From assembly GCA_030064755.1 (NCBI GenBank), contig JASJEH010000007.1:1-52767 (forward strand): a stretch of DNA of 52,767 bases. Reading direction: 5' to 3'. Positions 28,415 to 36,601 of this stretch are shown here, in pieces. This DNA comes from Methyloceanibacter sp. (GTDB taxonomy: Bacteria; Pseudomonadota; Alphaproteobacteria; Rhizobiales; Methyloligellaceae). Numbering within the stretch: the stretch's first letter is position 1; the number at the start of each line of letters is the position of its first letter. A program made the position numbers and the translations under genes. The notes beneath the pieces are model-generated. The model saw only the letters and a program-made list of their open reading frames with translations. It was not told the origin of the DNA and did no database searches.

Positions 28415-29512
28415 TTGACGCGCGGGCGAGTAGCAACGGCAAAGCGCCTAGACACGGCGCAGGCAAATGGGGACCAAGAGCCCCTGGTCGTCTATTTTGA
28501 CGATATGGGCCTCGTGCGCGACCTGCTCGGCCATTACGACGCCAATCTCGCGGTTCTTGAAGAGCGACTCGGTATTGAGGCTGTGGTGAACGGAACCGCA
28601 GTCGCCTTGCGCGGCCCTGACGAGGCTTGCAACGCCGCGAAAATCATCCTCGAACACCTCTATAGCCGGCTCGCGCAAGGCGAGAGCATTGGTGTCGGTG
28701 ACGTGGCGGGCGCCATTCGCCATACCACAGCGGCCAATGTGGCCGAGACTGGCGCGCGGGCTCCCAAAGCACAGCAAATCAAGACGCGCAAACGCGTGAT
28801 CACGGCGCGGACGCCGGCGCAGAGCGCTTACCTAGACTGCCTGCAGAAGAACGACCTTGTGTTTGCCACCGGGCCGGCGGGTACCGGCAAGACCTATCTC
28901 GCCGTGGCCTTCGCGGCCGCCGCGCTTGAAAGCGGTCTTTGCGACCGGCTTGTCCTGTCGCGCCCCGCCGTTGAAGCCGGTGAACGCCTCGGCTTCCTGC
29001 CGGGCGACATGCGCGAAAAGGTCGATCCCTATTTGCGCCCGCTTTATGATGCCCTGTACGACACACTTGGCTCGGAACGAGTCGAGCGCGGGCTCGAAAC
29101 TGGAATGATCGAGATTGCCCCGCTCGCCTTCATGCGCGGACGTACGCTTTCCAACGCCATGGTCATTCTGGACGAAGCGCAAAACTGTACGGCGGTCCAA
29201 CTGAAGATGTTCCTCACCCGCCTCGGCGAAGGCAGCAAGATGATTGTGACGGGCGATCCTACACAGGTGGACTTGCCCAAGGGTCAAGATTCGGGATTGT
29301 TTCCCGCAATAGAGATCCTGCGCGGTATCGACGAGATTGGTCACATCGCCTTCGCCAATGCCGATGTTGTCCGGCGCGAACTCGTTGGACGCATTGTGGC
29401 GGCATATGACGCCGCTGGCTCGGCCGGGCGCAGCGATTCAAAGCCCCGCGTAGAGGAGGCGCCCTTTGCGGAGCGGGGCAACGACGGTCCCGGCACCGGG
29501 GAAGACTCATGA
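28415..29512 (+). CDS. PhoH-like ATPase (YbeZ type)
   Basis: The start is uncertain. No ATG occurs before the conserved region, and a TTG at 28415 with GGAAAG five bases upstream is the best choice. A TTG at 28352 inside miaB is also open. From 28415 the product is 365 residues. A KH-like N-terminal domain ([13 protein letters not shown]) is followed by the PhoH ATPase with Walker A GPAGTGKT and Walker B VILDEAQN. YbeZ-type PhoH proteins act with the YbeY endonuclease in RNA maturation and decay; ybeY follows with a 4-base ATGA overlap. Confidence 0.92.
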   Translation: MTRGRVATAKRLDTAQANGDQEPLVVYFDDMGLVRDLLGHYDANLAVLEERLGIEAVVNGTAVALRGPDEACNAAKIILEHLYSRLAQGESIGVGDVAGAIRHTTAANVAETGARAPKAQQIKTRKRVITARTPAQSAYLDCLQKNDLVFATGPAGTGKTYLAVAFAAAALESGLCDRLVLSRPAVEAGERLGFLPGDMREKVDPYLRPLYDALYDTLGSERVERGLETGMIEIAPLAFMRGRTLSNAMVILDEAQNCTAVQLKMFLTRLGEGSKMIVTGDPTQVDLPKGQDSGLFPAIEILRGIDEIGHIAFANADVVRRELVGRIVAAYDAAGSAGRSDSKPRVEEAPFAERGNDGPGTGEDS

Positions 29513-30066
29513 GCGAAGACGGCCCTAGACCGGGCGGCCCACAGACGGTTGCCGTTTCAGCGCTGGACGTCGAAGTCATGCGCCATGACGATGCGTGGAC
29601 CGAACGAGGCGTTAGTGACGCTTCCATTGAGCTTGCGGCCCAGGCTGCATTCACGGTCTCCCCACCGGCGAAGCAGGCATTCTACGAGCTAACAATCGTG
29701 CTGACCGATGACGCAGAAAGTCGCGATCTCAATCGCACTTGGCGCAACAAGGATCAGCCGACTAACGTCCTTTCGTTTCCGGCCGGAGACATGCCCGACA
29801 CCAAATTACTCGGTGATATCGTCATCGCTTTTGAGACGACTGCCGCCGAGGCTGCGGACAAGACCATCCCCCTCGCCGATCACGTCTCGCATTTGGTCGT
29901 GCACGGCACGCTACACTTGCTCGGGCACGACCACCTCGACGACGCGGAAGCCGAGCGAATGGAAGAATTGGAACGACGGGCCCTTGCTTCTTTGGGCATT
30001 ACCGATCCTTATGCGGACGATATGCCCGCGCGAGACGGAAATGCGGGCCTTGCGGAGATCGCATAA
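29509..30066 (+). CDS. ybeY: Endoribonuclease YbeY
   Basis: YbeY is a zinc-dependent single-strand endoribonuclease needed for 16S rRNA 3' maturation and ribosome quality control. The 185-residue protein has the metal-site motif [15 protein letters not shown], with the three histidines of the HxxxHxxxxxH pattern. The usual HLLGYDH is HLLGHDH here. The early segment [19 protein letters not shown] is also family-typical. It overlaps phoH by four bases at its start and the CBS-domain gene by one base at its end, so the three are translationally coupled. Confidence 0.95.
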   Translation: MSEDGPRPGGPQTVAVSALDVEVMRHDDAWTERGVSDASIELAAQAAFTVSPPAKQAFYELTIVLTDDAESRDLNRTWRNKDQPTNVLSFPAGDMPDTKLLGDIVIAFETTAAEAADKTIPLADHVSHLVVHGTLHLLGHDHLDDAEAERMEELERRALASLGITDPYADDMPARDGNAGLAEIA

Positions 30067-31046
30067 TGAGTACCCCCGCGCCTGAGCGCGAAGCCGACAC
30101 GAACCCGGACCGCCCGGCCGAGGACGAGTCCACATGGTTCGACCGGCTGCTGCAAACTTTCGGACTAAGCGACGAGCAGGACGCCCGTACGTTGATCGAA
30201 AGCGCGCTCATCAAGAGCAAGAGCGATGCGCTAACCCCCGAAGAACGCAGCATGATGTTGCGCATTTTGCGCTTCGGCACGCTAACCGTGGAAGACGTCA
30301 TGGTTCCACGGGCGGACATCGTCGCTGTAGACGATGGCGTGACCATCGAGGACCTTTTGCGGATCTTCCGCAAATCGGAACACAGCCGCCTTCCGGTGTA
30401 TCGCGAGACCTTGGACGATCCGCGCGGCATGATCCACATCCGCGATCTGATGTCGTGGATCACGGAGGAGGCGAATGGCGACAACAAGGACCGCATCGAC
30501 CTCGGGAAGGTCGACCTCTCCCGCACGGCCAGATCTATCGAGATCGCACGTGAGCTGATCTATGTGCCGCCGTCAATGTCCGTACTCGACTTACTGCTAA
30601 AAATGCAGACCGCTCAGCTCCACCTCGCACTTGTCGTCGACGAGTATGGCGGCACCGACGGCCTCGTCTCGATCGAGGACTTGGTGGAGGAGGTCGTGGG
30701 CGAGATCGCCGACGAACACGACGTCGAGGACGAGCCTATGCTCGAAAAGGACGCCGCTCTCGGTCTTGTTGCCGACGCACGGCTTCCCGTCGAAGAGCTC
30801 GAAGACTATCTGGGCGTAGATCTCGTTGCCGATGAGCAGGAGGAAGACATCGATACGCTAGGCGGCGTGGTCTTCACGCTCGCCGGCCGAATCCCGGCAC
30901 GTGGCGAGGTTGTAGGTCATCCCTGCGGCGTGGAGTTTGAGGTGCTGGACGCCGACCCGCGCCGTATTAAGCGACTGCGCATTCATTTGCCCAAAGGGCA
31001 TGTGAGAGCCACCGAAGAGAGCGGCAGCGCGCCAAGCGAGTCTTGA
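30066..31046 (+). CDS. CorC/HlyC-like CBS-domain protein
   Basis: The 326-residue soluble protein has two CBS domains (about 75-200), starting near [15 protein letters not shown] and ending near [22 protein letters not shown]-terminal CorC/HlyC transporter-associated domain (about 225-310) contains [15 protein letters not shown]. It lacks the DUF21 membrane domain, so it is the short CorC form, which is linked to magnesium/cobalt efflux in enterobacteria. Between ybeY and lnt this gene is widely conserved in proteobacteria. The start overlaps the ybeY stop by one base; lnt begins 8 bases after the stop. Confidence 0.9.
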   Translation: MSTPAPEREADTNPDRPAEDESTWFDRLLQTFGLSDEQDARTLIESALIKSKSDALTPEERSMMLRILRFGTLTVEDVMVPRADIVAVDDGVTIEDLLRIFRKSEHSRLPVYRETLDDPRGMIHIRDLMSWITEEANGDNKDRIDLGKVDLSRTARSIEIARELIYVPPSMSVLDLLLKMQTAQLHLALVVDEYGGTDGLVSIEDLVEEVVGEIADEHDVEDEPMLEKDAALGLVADARLPVEELEDYLGVDLVADEQEEDIDTLGGVVFTLAGRIPARGEVVGHPCGVEFEVLDADPRRIKRLRIHLPKGHVRATEESGSAPSES

Positions 31047-31054
31047 GGGATCAC

Positions 31055-32689
31055 ATGGCAGGGCCCGCGCGGATGGCGGCCTGGATGGCGGGACTGACCG
31101 GAGCGAAGCGCGCGGTCACCGCCGCGCTGCTTGGTGCCGTTTCTGTTCTCGCATTCGCGCCCGTTCACTTTTGGCCGGTCTTATTCGTCAGTCTTGGCGG
31201 GCTCGTATGGCTTCTTGACGGCAGCTATCGCGGCGGCGCGACGCGCGCGACGCAGAGTCTCGGCGCGGCACTCACCGGCTTCTGGTTTGGCTTCGGTTTT
31301 TTCCTAACCGGGCTCTACTGGGTCGCCGAGGCGTTTCTCGTGGAGCCTTGGCGGCACGGCTGGCTGATCCCGCTTGTCATGACTGCCCTCCCCGCTGGCA
31401 TGGCCCTCTTCTTCGCTGCGGGCTGCACAGTGGCCATGCTTCTGTGGTGCCCTGGTCCCGCGCGAGTTTTCGCCCTAGCCATCGGCATCGGACTTGCCGA
31501 GTTCGCGCGCGGACACGTGCTGACGGGGTTTCCTTGGAACCTTATTGGCTATGGGCTCCTTTTCGACACTGCATCGATGCAACTCGCGGCTGTACTCGGC
31601 GTCTACGCGATAACAGTACTGGCCGTGCTCCTGTTTGCCGCCCCCGCCGCCATCTGGGATGGAGAGGATCGTCATAACCTGGGGACTGTCCTCCTGACAG
31701 GCGTCCTTCTGACGATGTTCGGGGGGTCCTATGTTTGGGGCAGTGTTCGCCTGGCGAACGCGCCCGATGCATCGAGCGACGTTCGTTTGCGTCTCGTCCA
31801 GCCCAACGTTAATCAGGCGGAGAAGTGGCGGCCCGAGAACGCAACTGGGATCTTCGAGACCTATCTCAACATGACCCAGCGGCGAGGACTTGAGTCGATC
31901 GACATCGTGGTCTGGCCGGAGACAGCGCTCCCGTTTCCTCTCGACAAGTCCCCCGACGCACTTGCAGCTATTGGCGAGATCTTGCCCGCCAGAACGGTGC
32001 TGCTATTGGGCAGTGCGCGGTGGGCCGAAGAGCGCAACGATCAGGGCATTCTCGTTAACCGCAATGCGTATAACAGCCTGATGGCAGTGGACGGCACCGG
32101 CAAGGTTGTCGCCGTCTACGACAAGATTCACTTGGTCCCGTTTGGCGAATATTTGCCGTACCAAGACTTTCTCGAAAGCCTGGGCATAATGCAGATGACC
32201 GGTGTGCGGGGCGGTTTTAGCGTGGGAGCGGGCCCTCGCGTTCTTGAAGTGCCAGGGGTCGCACCTGCACTACCGTTAATCTGTTACGAGATCATCTTCC
32301 CCAGCGAGGTTCGTCCTGTGCGCAATGCAGGCGCTGAAGGGGCTCAGCCGGGCTGGTTATTGAATGTGACGAACGATGCGTGGTTCGGATCCAGCGCGGG
32401 CCCTTACCAGCATTTCTTACAGGCTCGCGTGCGGGCAGTAGAGCTTGGCCTGCCTCTGGTCCGGGCAGCCAATACGGGGATCTCCGCAGTGGTCGATCCC
32501 TGGGGCCGCATCGTCGCGAGCATAGACCTCGACACGAAGGGCATTCGCGATGTCAGGCTGCCCGCAGACGGTCCAACCACTTTCTACGCAAAACAAGGGC
32601 TGCGGACGGAGCTTTTGACCCTCGGATTCTCGCTATTGGGATGGATCGTTTGCGGCATGTGGGGCCGACGTCGGCGCTTGACGGGCTAA
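31055..32689 (+). CDS. lnt: Apolipoprotein N-acyltransferase
   Basis: Lnt transfers the third acyl chain to the N-terminal cysteine of lipoproteins in the inner membrane. The ATG at 31055 has GAGGGA four bases upstream and is preferred over a TTG at 31043. The 544-residue protein has about six membrane helices, then a nitrilase-like periplasmic domain. The catalytic Glu is in VVWPETALPF, the Lys in YDKIHLVPFGEYLPY and the Cys in PLICYEIIFP. A last helix lies near the C-terminus. It closes the miaB-phoH-ybeY-corC-lnt row. Confidence 0.95.
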   Translation: MAGPARMAAWMAGLTGAKRAVTAALLGAVSVLAFAPVHFWPVLFVSLGGLVWLLDGSYRGGATRATQSLGAALTGFWFGFGFFLTGLYWVAEAFLVEPWRHGWLIPLVMTALPAGMALFFAAGCTVAMLLWCPGPARVFALAIGIGLAEFARGHVLTGFPWNLIGYGLLFDTASMQLAAVLGVYAITVLAVLLFAAPAAIWDGEDRHNLGTVLLTGVLLTMFGGSYVWGSVRLANAPDASSDVRLRLVQPNVNQAEKWRPENATGIFETYLNMTQRRGLESIDIVVWPETALPFPLDKSPDALAAIGEILPARTVLLLGSARWAEERNDQGILVNRNAYNSLMAVDGTGKVVAVYDKIHLVPFGEYLPYQDFLESLGIMQMTGVRGGFSVGAGPRVLEVPGVAPALPLICYEIIFPSEVRPVRNAGAEGAQPGWLLNVTNDAWFGSSAGPYQHFLQARVRAVELGLPLVRAANTGISAVVDPWGRIVASIDLDTKGIRDVRLPADGPTTFYAKQGLRTELLTLGFSLLGWIVCGMWGRRRRLTG

Positions 32690-32782
32690 CCTTCGTCAAC
32701 CTATGAAGCTGAGATGCCTAGAGAACTCATCATACTCATCACAACCACAACTGTTTGCAATTAGCCTTTTTAAGACGGAACA

Positions 32783-33199
32783 ATGGCAGGGAAGAAACCC
32801 AACCCTATCGATGCCCATGTAGGCAGCCGGGTCCGGCTCAGGAGGATGCTCCTCGGCATGAGCCAGGAGCGCCTTGGCGACAGTATGGGTTTGACCTTTC
32901 AGCAAGTGCAGAAATACGAAAAGGGTGCCAACCGTATCGGCGCCAGCCGCCTCTACCACATCTCGAAAATACTGGACGTACCCGTTGGTTTCTTTTTCGA
33001 GGACGCCCCGGGCATCGACGACAACCCCTCGATGCCGGGCTTGTCGGAACCAGAGTCGGAAACCTTCATCCTGGAGTTTCTTAATACGAGAGAGGGACTT
33101 GAACTCAATCGCGCCTTCACGAAGATCTCTAGTGCAAGGGTTCGCAAGAGCGTTGTTGATCTCGTTCGCGCTATCGGCGATCCGAAAGATCAAGAATAG
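32783..33199 (+). CDS. Cro/CI-type HTH regulator (PraR/PhrR-like)
   Basis: The 138-residue protein has an XRE-type HTH at about residues 12-70 (RLGDSMGLTFQQVQKYEKGANRI) and a short C-terminal domain. Between lnt and metK, rhizobia carry a regulator of this type known as PhrR or PraR, linked to pH response, quorum sensing and attachment; this one matches in length and position. The upstream gap holds a TTGCAA palindrome (32755-32760) and a twice-repeated ACTCATC (from 32725), possible operator parts. Family is clear; equivalence to PraR is inferred from place and similarity. Confidence 0.85.
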   Translation: MAGKKPNPIDAHVGSRVRLRRMLLGMSQERLGDSMGLTFQQVQKYEKGANRIGASRLYHISKILDVPVGFFFEDAPGIDDNPSMPGLSEPESETFILEFLNTREGLELNRAFTKISSARVRKSVVDLVRAIGDPKDQE

Positions 33200-33266
33200 G
33201 TTCGGACCCCACTCTCACCCAAGGGGCTTGACCTCAGCGCGCGCCGTTGCCAGAACCGGCCCCGCA

Positions 33267-33304
33267 CGTCGGCCCTGAAGCCGACGGTCTCACACGAAGG
33301 GAAG
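33267..33304 (+). promoter_or_regulatory. Hairpin with possible pseudoknot over the metK ribosome-binding site
   Basis: A 7-bp stem (33267-33273 with 33280-33286, CGTCGGC/GCCGACG) has a six-base loop CCTGAA. The loop bases CCT can pair with AGG at 33298-33300, part of the AAGGGA ribosome-binding site of metK, giving an H-type pseudoknot. S-adenosylmethionine-sensing RNAs of pseudoknot type do control metK in some alphaproteobacteria, but this sequence does not match a consensus I can recall. Confidence 0.35.
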
Positions 33305-33309
33305 TGCCA

Positions 33310-34485
33310 GTGGCTCGCGAAAACTACCTCTTTACCAGCGAATCTGTCTCGGAAGGGCATCCGGATAAGGTATGCGACCGCATTTCTGATGCCGTTGTAG
33401 ATCTCTACCTTGCTGCCGATCCCGTCTCTCGCGTGGCCTGTGAGACACTGGTCACCACCAATCATATCGTGCTGGCTGGAGAGGTCCGAGGCCCCGAAAG
33501 CGTGACCCGCGAGGCGATCGAGGCCGCGGCTCGGCGCGCCGTGCGGGAGATCGGTTACGAGCAGGAAGGCTTCCACTGGGACCTTGCCTCGTTTGAAAAC
33601 CACCTGCACGAGCAATCCGCCGATATTGCTATGGGCGTCGACGCCGATGCGGAGAAGGAAAAGGACGAAGGCGCCGGCGACCAGGGAATCATGTTCGGCT
33701 ATGCCTGCCGCGAAACCGACGAACTGATGCCAGCGCCGATCTTCTACTCCCATCGCATTCTTCACGAGATGGCCAAGGCCCGTCATGCGGGCCGGACGCC
33801 GGAACTCGGCCCCGACGCCAAAAGCCAGGTGACGCTGGTCTACGAGAAGGGCATGCCGGTTCGCGCCGACTCCGTCGTCGTGTCCACGCAGCACGACGAG
33901 AAGGCGACGACTGCGCAGGTTGAAGCAATTGTCCGCGGTGTCGTGGACGAAGTGCTGCCCAAGGGCTGGGTCGACGATCAAACCAAGTTCTACGTCAACC
34001 CCACCGGGCGCTTCGTCATTGGCGGTCCCGATGGCGATGCCGGACTAACCGGCCGCAAGATCATCGTCGATACTTATGGCGGCGCGGCGCCTCACGGCGG
34101 GGGCGCTTTTTCTGGAAAGGACCCGACCAAGGTCGACCGCTCGGCTGCTTACGCCTCCCGCTACCTGGCGAAGAACGTCGTGGCGGCGGGCCTTGCCGAC
34201 AAGTGCACGCTACAGCTCTCGTACGCGATCGGCGTGTCGCAACCTTTGTCGGTCTATGCGGACCTGCACGGCACGGGTACGGTAGCCGAGGACAAGCTCG
34301 AGAACGCCTTGCGGGAGGTGATGGATCTCAGCCCGCGCGGCATCCGCGAACATTTGGGCCTTAGCCGCCCGATCTACGAGCGTACCGCGGCGTACGGCCA
34401 CTTTGGCCGGACCCCCGAGAACGACGGTGGTTTCTCCTGGGAACGCGTGGATCTCGCCGATCAGATTCGCGGGGCTCTCAGCTAG
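33310..34485 (+). CDS. metK: S-adenosylmethionine synthetase
   Basis: MetK makes S-adenosylmethionine from methionine and ATP in the cytoplasm. The chosen start is GTG 33310, seven bases after AAGGGA, which yields the standard beginning [24 protein letters not shown] two codons upstream and a longer frame to 33247 are less likely. The 391-residue protein has the family motifs [26 protein letters not shown] and [16 protein letters not shown]. It lies between the HTH regulator and trmB and ends in its own terminator-like hairpin. The rare start and the upstream hairpin suggest translational control. Confidence 0.96.
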   Translation: MARENYLFTSESVSEGHPDKVCDRISDAVVDLYLAADPVSRVACETLVTTNHIVLAGEVRGPESVTREAIEAAARRAVREIGYEQEGFHWDLASFENHLHEQSADIAMGVDADAEKEKDEGAGDQGIMFGYACRETDELMPAPIFYSHRILHEMAKARHAGRTPELGPDAKSQVTLVYEKGMPVRADSVVVSTQHDEKATTAQVEAIVRGVVDEVLPKGWVDDQTKFYVNPTGRFVIGGPDGDAGLTGRKIIVDTYGGAAPHGGGAFSGKDPTKVDRSAAYASRYLAKNVVAAGLADKCTLQLSYAIGVSQPLSVYADLHGTGTVAEDKLENALREVMDLSPRGIREHLGLSRPIYERTAAYGHFGRTPENDGGFSWERVDLADQIRGALS

Positions 34486-34513
34486 ACCGCAAGACGCGCG
34501 GGTCAGCACACGG

Positions 34514-34548
34514 CATGGCTGGGCACAGACCCGGCCATGGTCGTTTTT
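34514..34548 (+). terminator. Rho-independent terminator after metK
   Basis: A 10-bp stem (34514-34523 with 34530-34539, one G-U pair) closes a six-base loop and is followed by a run of five T (34544-34548). It begins 29 bases after the metK stop and just before trmB, so trmB may need its own promoter or read-through. Confidence 0.75.
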
Positions 34549-34577
34549 GCTGGCGGGTGGGGTAGACACGCGCGCCC

Positions 34578-35306
34578 ATGCTTGGCACGCAGCATTCCAT
34601 GAACACGGAACCTCGGGACGCTGGTGGCGCCCGCCCGCTTCGCTCCTATGGCCGGCGGAAGGGCAAGCGACTAACAGCGCGAAAGACCCGGCTCGTTCGA
34701 GAGCTTCTGCCGCAACTCCGGCTAGACTTGTCGGAGCCTGCGCCGAAGGACTGCAGAGCCGTGTTCGAAAAAGCCGTGAGCGATGTTTGGCTCGAAATCG
34801 GCTTCGGCGGCGGCGAGCATCTGTTGTGGCAGGCCCGCGCAAACCCGGACATTGGCATGATCGGCTGCGAGCCCTTTCTCAACGGTGTGGCAAGCCTGCT
34901 CGGCGGGATCGACGATCACGCCATCGAAACGATCCGCGTCCATGATGGCGACGCCAGAGACGTTCTTGCCTGGTTGCCCGAAGCGTCGGTCTCCCGTGTC
35001 TTCATCCTTTTTCCGGATCCCTGGCCAAAGAAACGTCAGGCGAAACGCCGGCTGGTAACGCCAGAGTTCGTCCGATCCCTGGCTCGTGTCCTCAAGCCAG
35101 ACGGTGAACTTCGCTTCGCCAGCGACGACATGAACTATGCACGCGAAGCCCTAAACACGATCAGCCGAGACGCGGCCTTTACCTGGGCAGCGCGCCGGGC
35201 GGACGATTGGCGCACACGTTCGGCAGACTGGCCAGAGACCCGTTACGAGCGCAAGGCATTGAGCGACGGCCGCAAGCCGGCCTATCTTAGGTTCCGTCGA
35301 AGCTGA
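34578..35306 (+). CDS. trmB: tRNA (guanine-N7-)-methyltransferase TrmB
   Basis: TrmB methylates G46 of tRNA using S-adenosylmethionine. The 242-residue protein has the cofactor motif VWLEIGFGGGEHLL, the signature FPDPWPKKRQAKRR and the late TRYERKAL. In the signature, the His found in many relatives (KxRHxKRR) is Gln here. The start is uncertain: ATG 34578 and ATG 34599 (MNTEPRDAGG) are both possible and neither has a clear ribosome-binding site. It follows metK, which makes its cofactor, in the order usual for Hyphomicrobiales. Confidence 0.92.
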   Translation: MLGTQHSMNTEPRDAGGARPLRSYGRRKGKRLTARKTRLVRELLPQLRLDLSEPAPKDCRAVFEKAVSDVWLEIGFGGGEHLLWQARANPDIGMIGCEPFLNGVASLLGGIDDHAIETIRVHDGDARDVLAWLPEASVSRVFILFPDPWPKKRQAKRRLVTPEFVRSLARVLKPDGELRFASDDMNYAREALNTISRDAAFTWAARRADDWRTRSADWPETRYERKALSDGRKPAYLRFRRS

Positions 35307-35324
35307 TCGTTGGGGGAGCGTCCG

Positions 35325-35765
35325 ATGCGAGCCTTTTTCTCAGGCGTGTTGCTGCCTTTCCTCGCGTGTCTGATTGCTACAATTCCAGCCCAGGCCGCCG
35401 ACGTCGAAACCACGTGCTACACGGAGTGCGAAGCGCAAACGTCATCCAATCCCGAATACAAGGCCTGCCTGTCCCAGAAGGCCTCGGCGGCGGATGCGTT
35501 CCTCAATGAGGCCTACGGCATTCTCAAATCGGCGGTGCGCCGGCACGCGGCCGAAATGGGGCAGAGCCCGAGATACGCGCTCCAGTCGCTCAAGGAGGCC
35601 CAACAAAAGTGGATCGCCTACCGCGACGTCAACTGCCGCTTCGAGGACCAGTTGGCCTTCGGCGGCACGTCGATCGGCGGAAACCATGCTGCATGCCTTT
35701 GCGCTCTGAGTCTCGAGCGGGCCGTCGATTTCGCCCGAGTTGGCCGCCAACTCCTTTCCGAGTAA
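35325..35765 (+). CDS. LprI-like (DUF1311) exported protein
   Basis: The ATG at 35325 has GGGGGAG six bases upstream and is preferred over the TTG at 35310. The 146-residue protein has a signal peptide (cleavage near AQA) and an LprI/DUF1311 domain. Signature features are the cysteine pair in TTCYTECEAQ, the segment SLKEAQQKWIAYRDVNCRFED, a Gly-rich turn and a final CLCALSLERAV. LprI of Mycobacterium inhibits lysozyme, but family members differ widely and the function here is unknown. It sits between trmB and the rimP promoter and may be cotranscribed with trmB. Confidence 0.85.
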   Translation: MRAFFSGVLLPFLACLIATIPAQAADVETTCYTECEAQTSSNPEYKACLSQKASAADAFLNEAYGILKSAVRRHAAEMGQSPRYALQSLKEAQQKWIAYRDVNCRFEDQLAFGGTSIGGNHAACLCALSLERAVDFARVGRQLLSE

Positions 35766-35810
35766 TCAGAACCATCTGATGCAGCAGCGTTTTTCAGGCA
35801 GGTATCGCGC

Positions 35811-35838
35811 TTGAAACGTTCGAAAAAGCCCGTATATT
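35811..35838 (+). promoter_or_regulatory. Sigma-70-type promoter of the rimP-nusA operon
   Basis: TTGAAA (35811-35816) and TATATT (35833-35838) are 16 bases apart, near the consensus of a housekeeping promoter. It lies about 145 bases before rimP and just upstream of a terminator-like hairpin. No other good promoter is seen before rimP. Confidence 0.6.
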
Positions 35839-35895
35839 AGCGGCAGAAACTCATGATTGATTTGATCAGGGGTGGGCCTCGGCCCGCTCCTTTTT
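35839..35895 (+). ncRNA. rimP leader with terminator-like hairpin
   Basis: About 30 bases after the -10 element lies a GC-rich stem (35869-35877 with 35882-35890, two G-U pairs, tetraloop region CTCG), followed directly by five T (35891-35895). It looks like an intrinsic terminator inside the 5' leader, about 90 bases before the rimP start, so most transcripts could stop unless read-through is favoured. A leader family of this kind upstream of rimP has been described from terminator surveys in Hyphomicrobiales and is named rimP leader. Which signal controls it is unknown; NusA feedback is an attractive guess. Confidence 0.65.
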
Positions 35896-35982
35896 GTTAT
35901 GGGCTTCGGTCGCAGGCGGCACGCCTGGCCATTCTCGGGCATGGCGGCTTCCGATGGATCGGAGCCTTGAGTACGGACATCG

Positions 35983-36540
35983 ATGTCGAGCCTTGCTGAA
36001 GACCAGGATCGCCGTTTTGCTCGGGAGACTGGGCCGGAGCGCGCGGTTGCGGATCTGGCAGAACCGGTTCTGGATGAGCTTGGGTTCCGTTTGGTGCGGG
36101 TGAAGATATCGGGGCGCGACGGCGGCACGGTTCAGATCATGGCCGAGCGGCCTGACGGCCAGATGAGTGTGGACGATTGCGCGACGATTAGCCGGCGCCT
36201 GTCGCCCGTGCTCGACGCTTACGACCCGATGCCCGGTACGTACCGGCTGGAGATTTCCTCTCCCGGTATCGACCGGCCTCTGGTGCGCCCGAGTGATTTT
36301 GCGACCTGGGTGGGGCATGACGCAAAGGTCGAGCTGAAGGAAGCCGTCGACGGACGAAAGCGGTTCAAAGGCCGGATCGAGGACGTCGTCGACGATGAAG
36401 TGCATTTGAAGATCGAGCTGGAAGGGACTCCAGAACCGGTGATCATCGGCCTGCCCTTCTCGCTGATCGGCGAGGCGAAGCTGACCGTGGACGTCGACGC
36501 GCTCCGCGCGGATCTGTCGGGCGGCGACGCCGCACATTGA
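35983..36540 (+). CDS. rimP: Ribosome maturation factor RimP
   Basis: RimP helps assemble the 30S subunit. The 185-residue protein has the N-terminal domain with GFRLVRVKISG and the stretch YRLEISSPGIDRPLVRPSDF, which is diagnostic. A C-terminal SH3-like domain (FKGRIEDVVDDEVHLKIE) follows. It is the first gene of the rimP-nusA-ylxR-infB-rbfA-truB-rpsO-pnp row and is preceded by the leader described at 35839-35895. The ATG at 35983 is the first good start; the ribosome-binding site is weak. Confidence 0.94.
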   Translation: MSSLAEDQDRRFARETGPERAVADLAEPVLDELGFRLVRVKISGRDGGTVQIMAERPDGQMSVDDCATISRRLSPVLDAYDPMPGTYRLEISSPGIDRPLVRPSDFATWVGHDAKVELKEAVDGRKRFKGRIEDVVDDEVHLKIELEGTPEPVIIGLPFSLIGEAKLTVDVDALRADLSGGDAAH

Positions 36541-36601
36541 GTTTTTCGGTGGTCCTTCGGGGCTGTCGAGCATGAACGTAACTTTGTTTGGAGGCTAGGA
36601 A

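Noticed and set aside
33267-33304. Firm call of a SAM/SAH or SAM-II riboswitch at metK
   Set aside because: The loop is only six bases and the sequence does not match the conserved positions I can recall, so it is kept only as a candidate hairpin.
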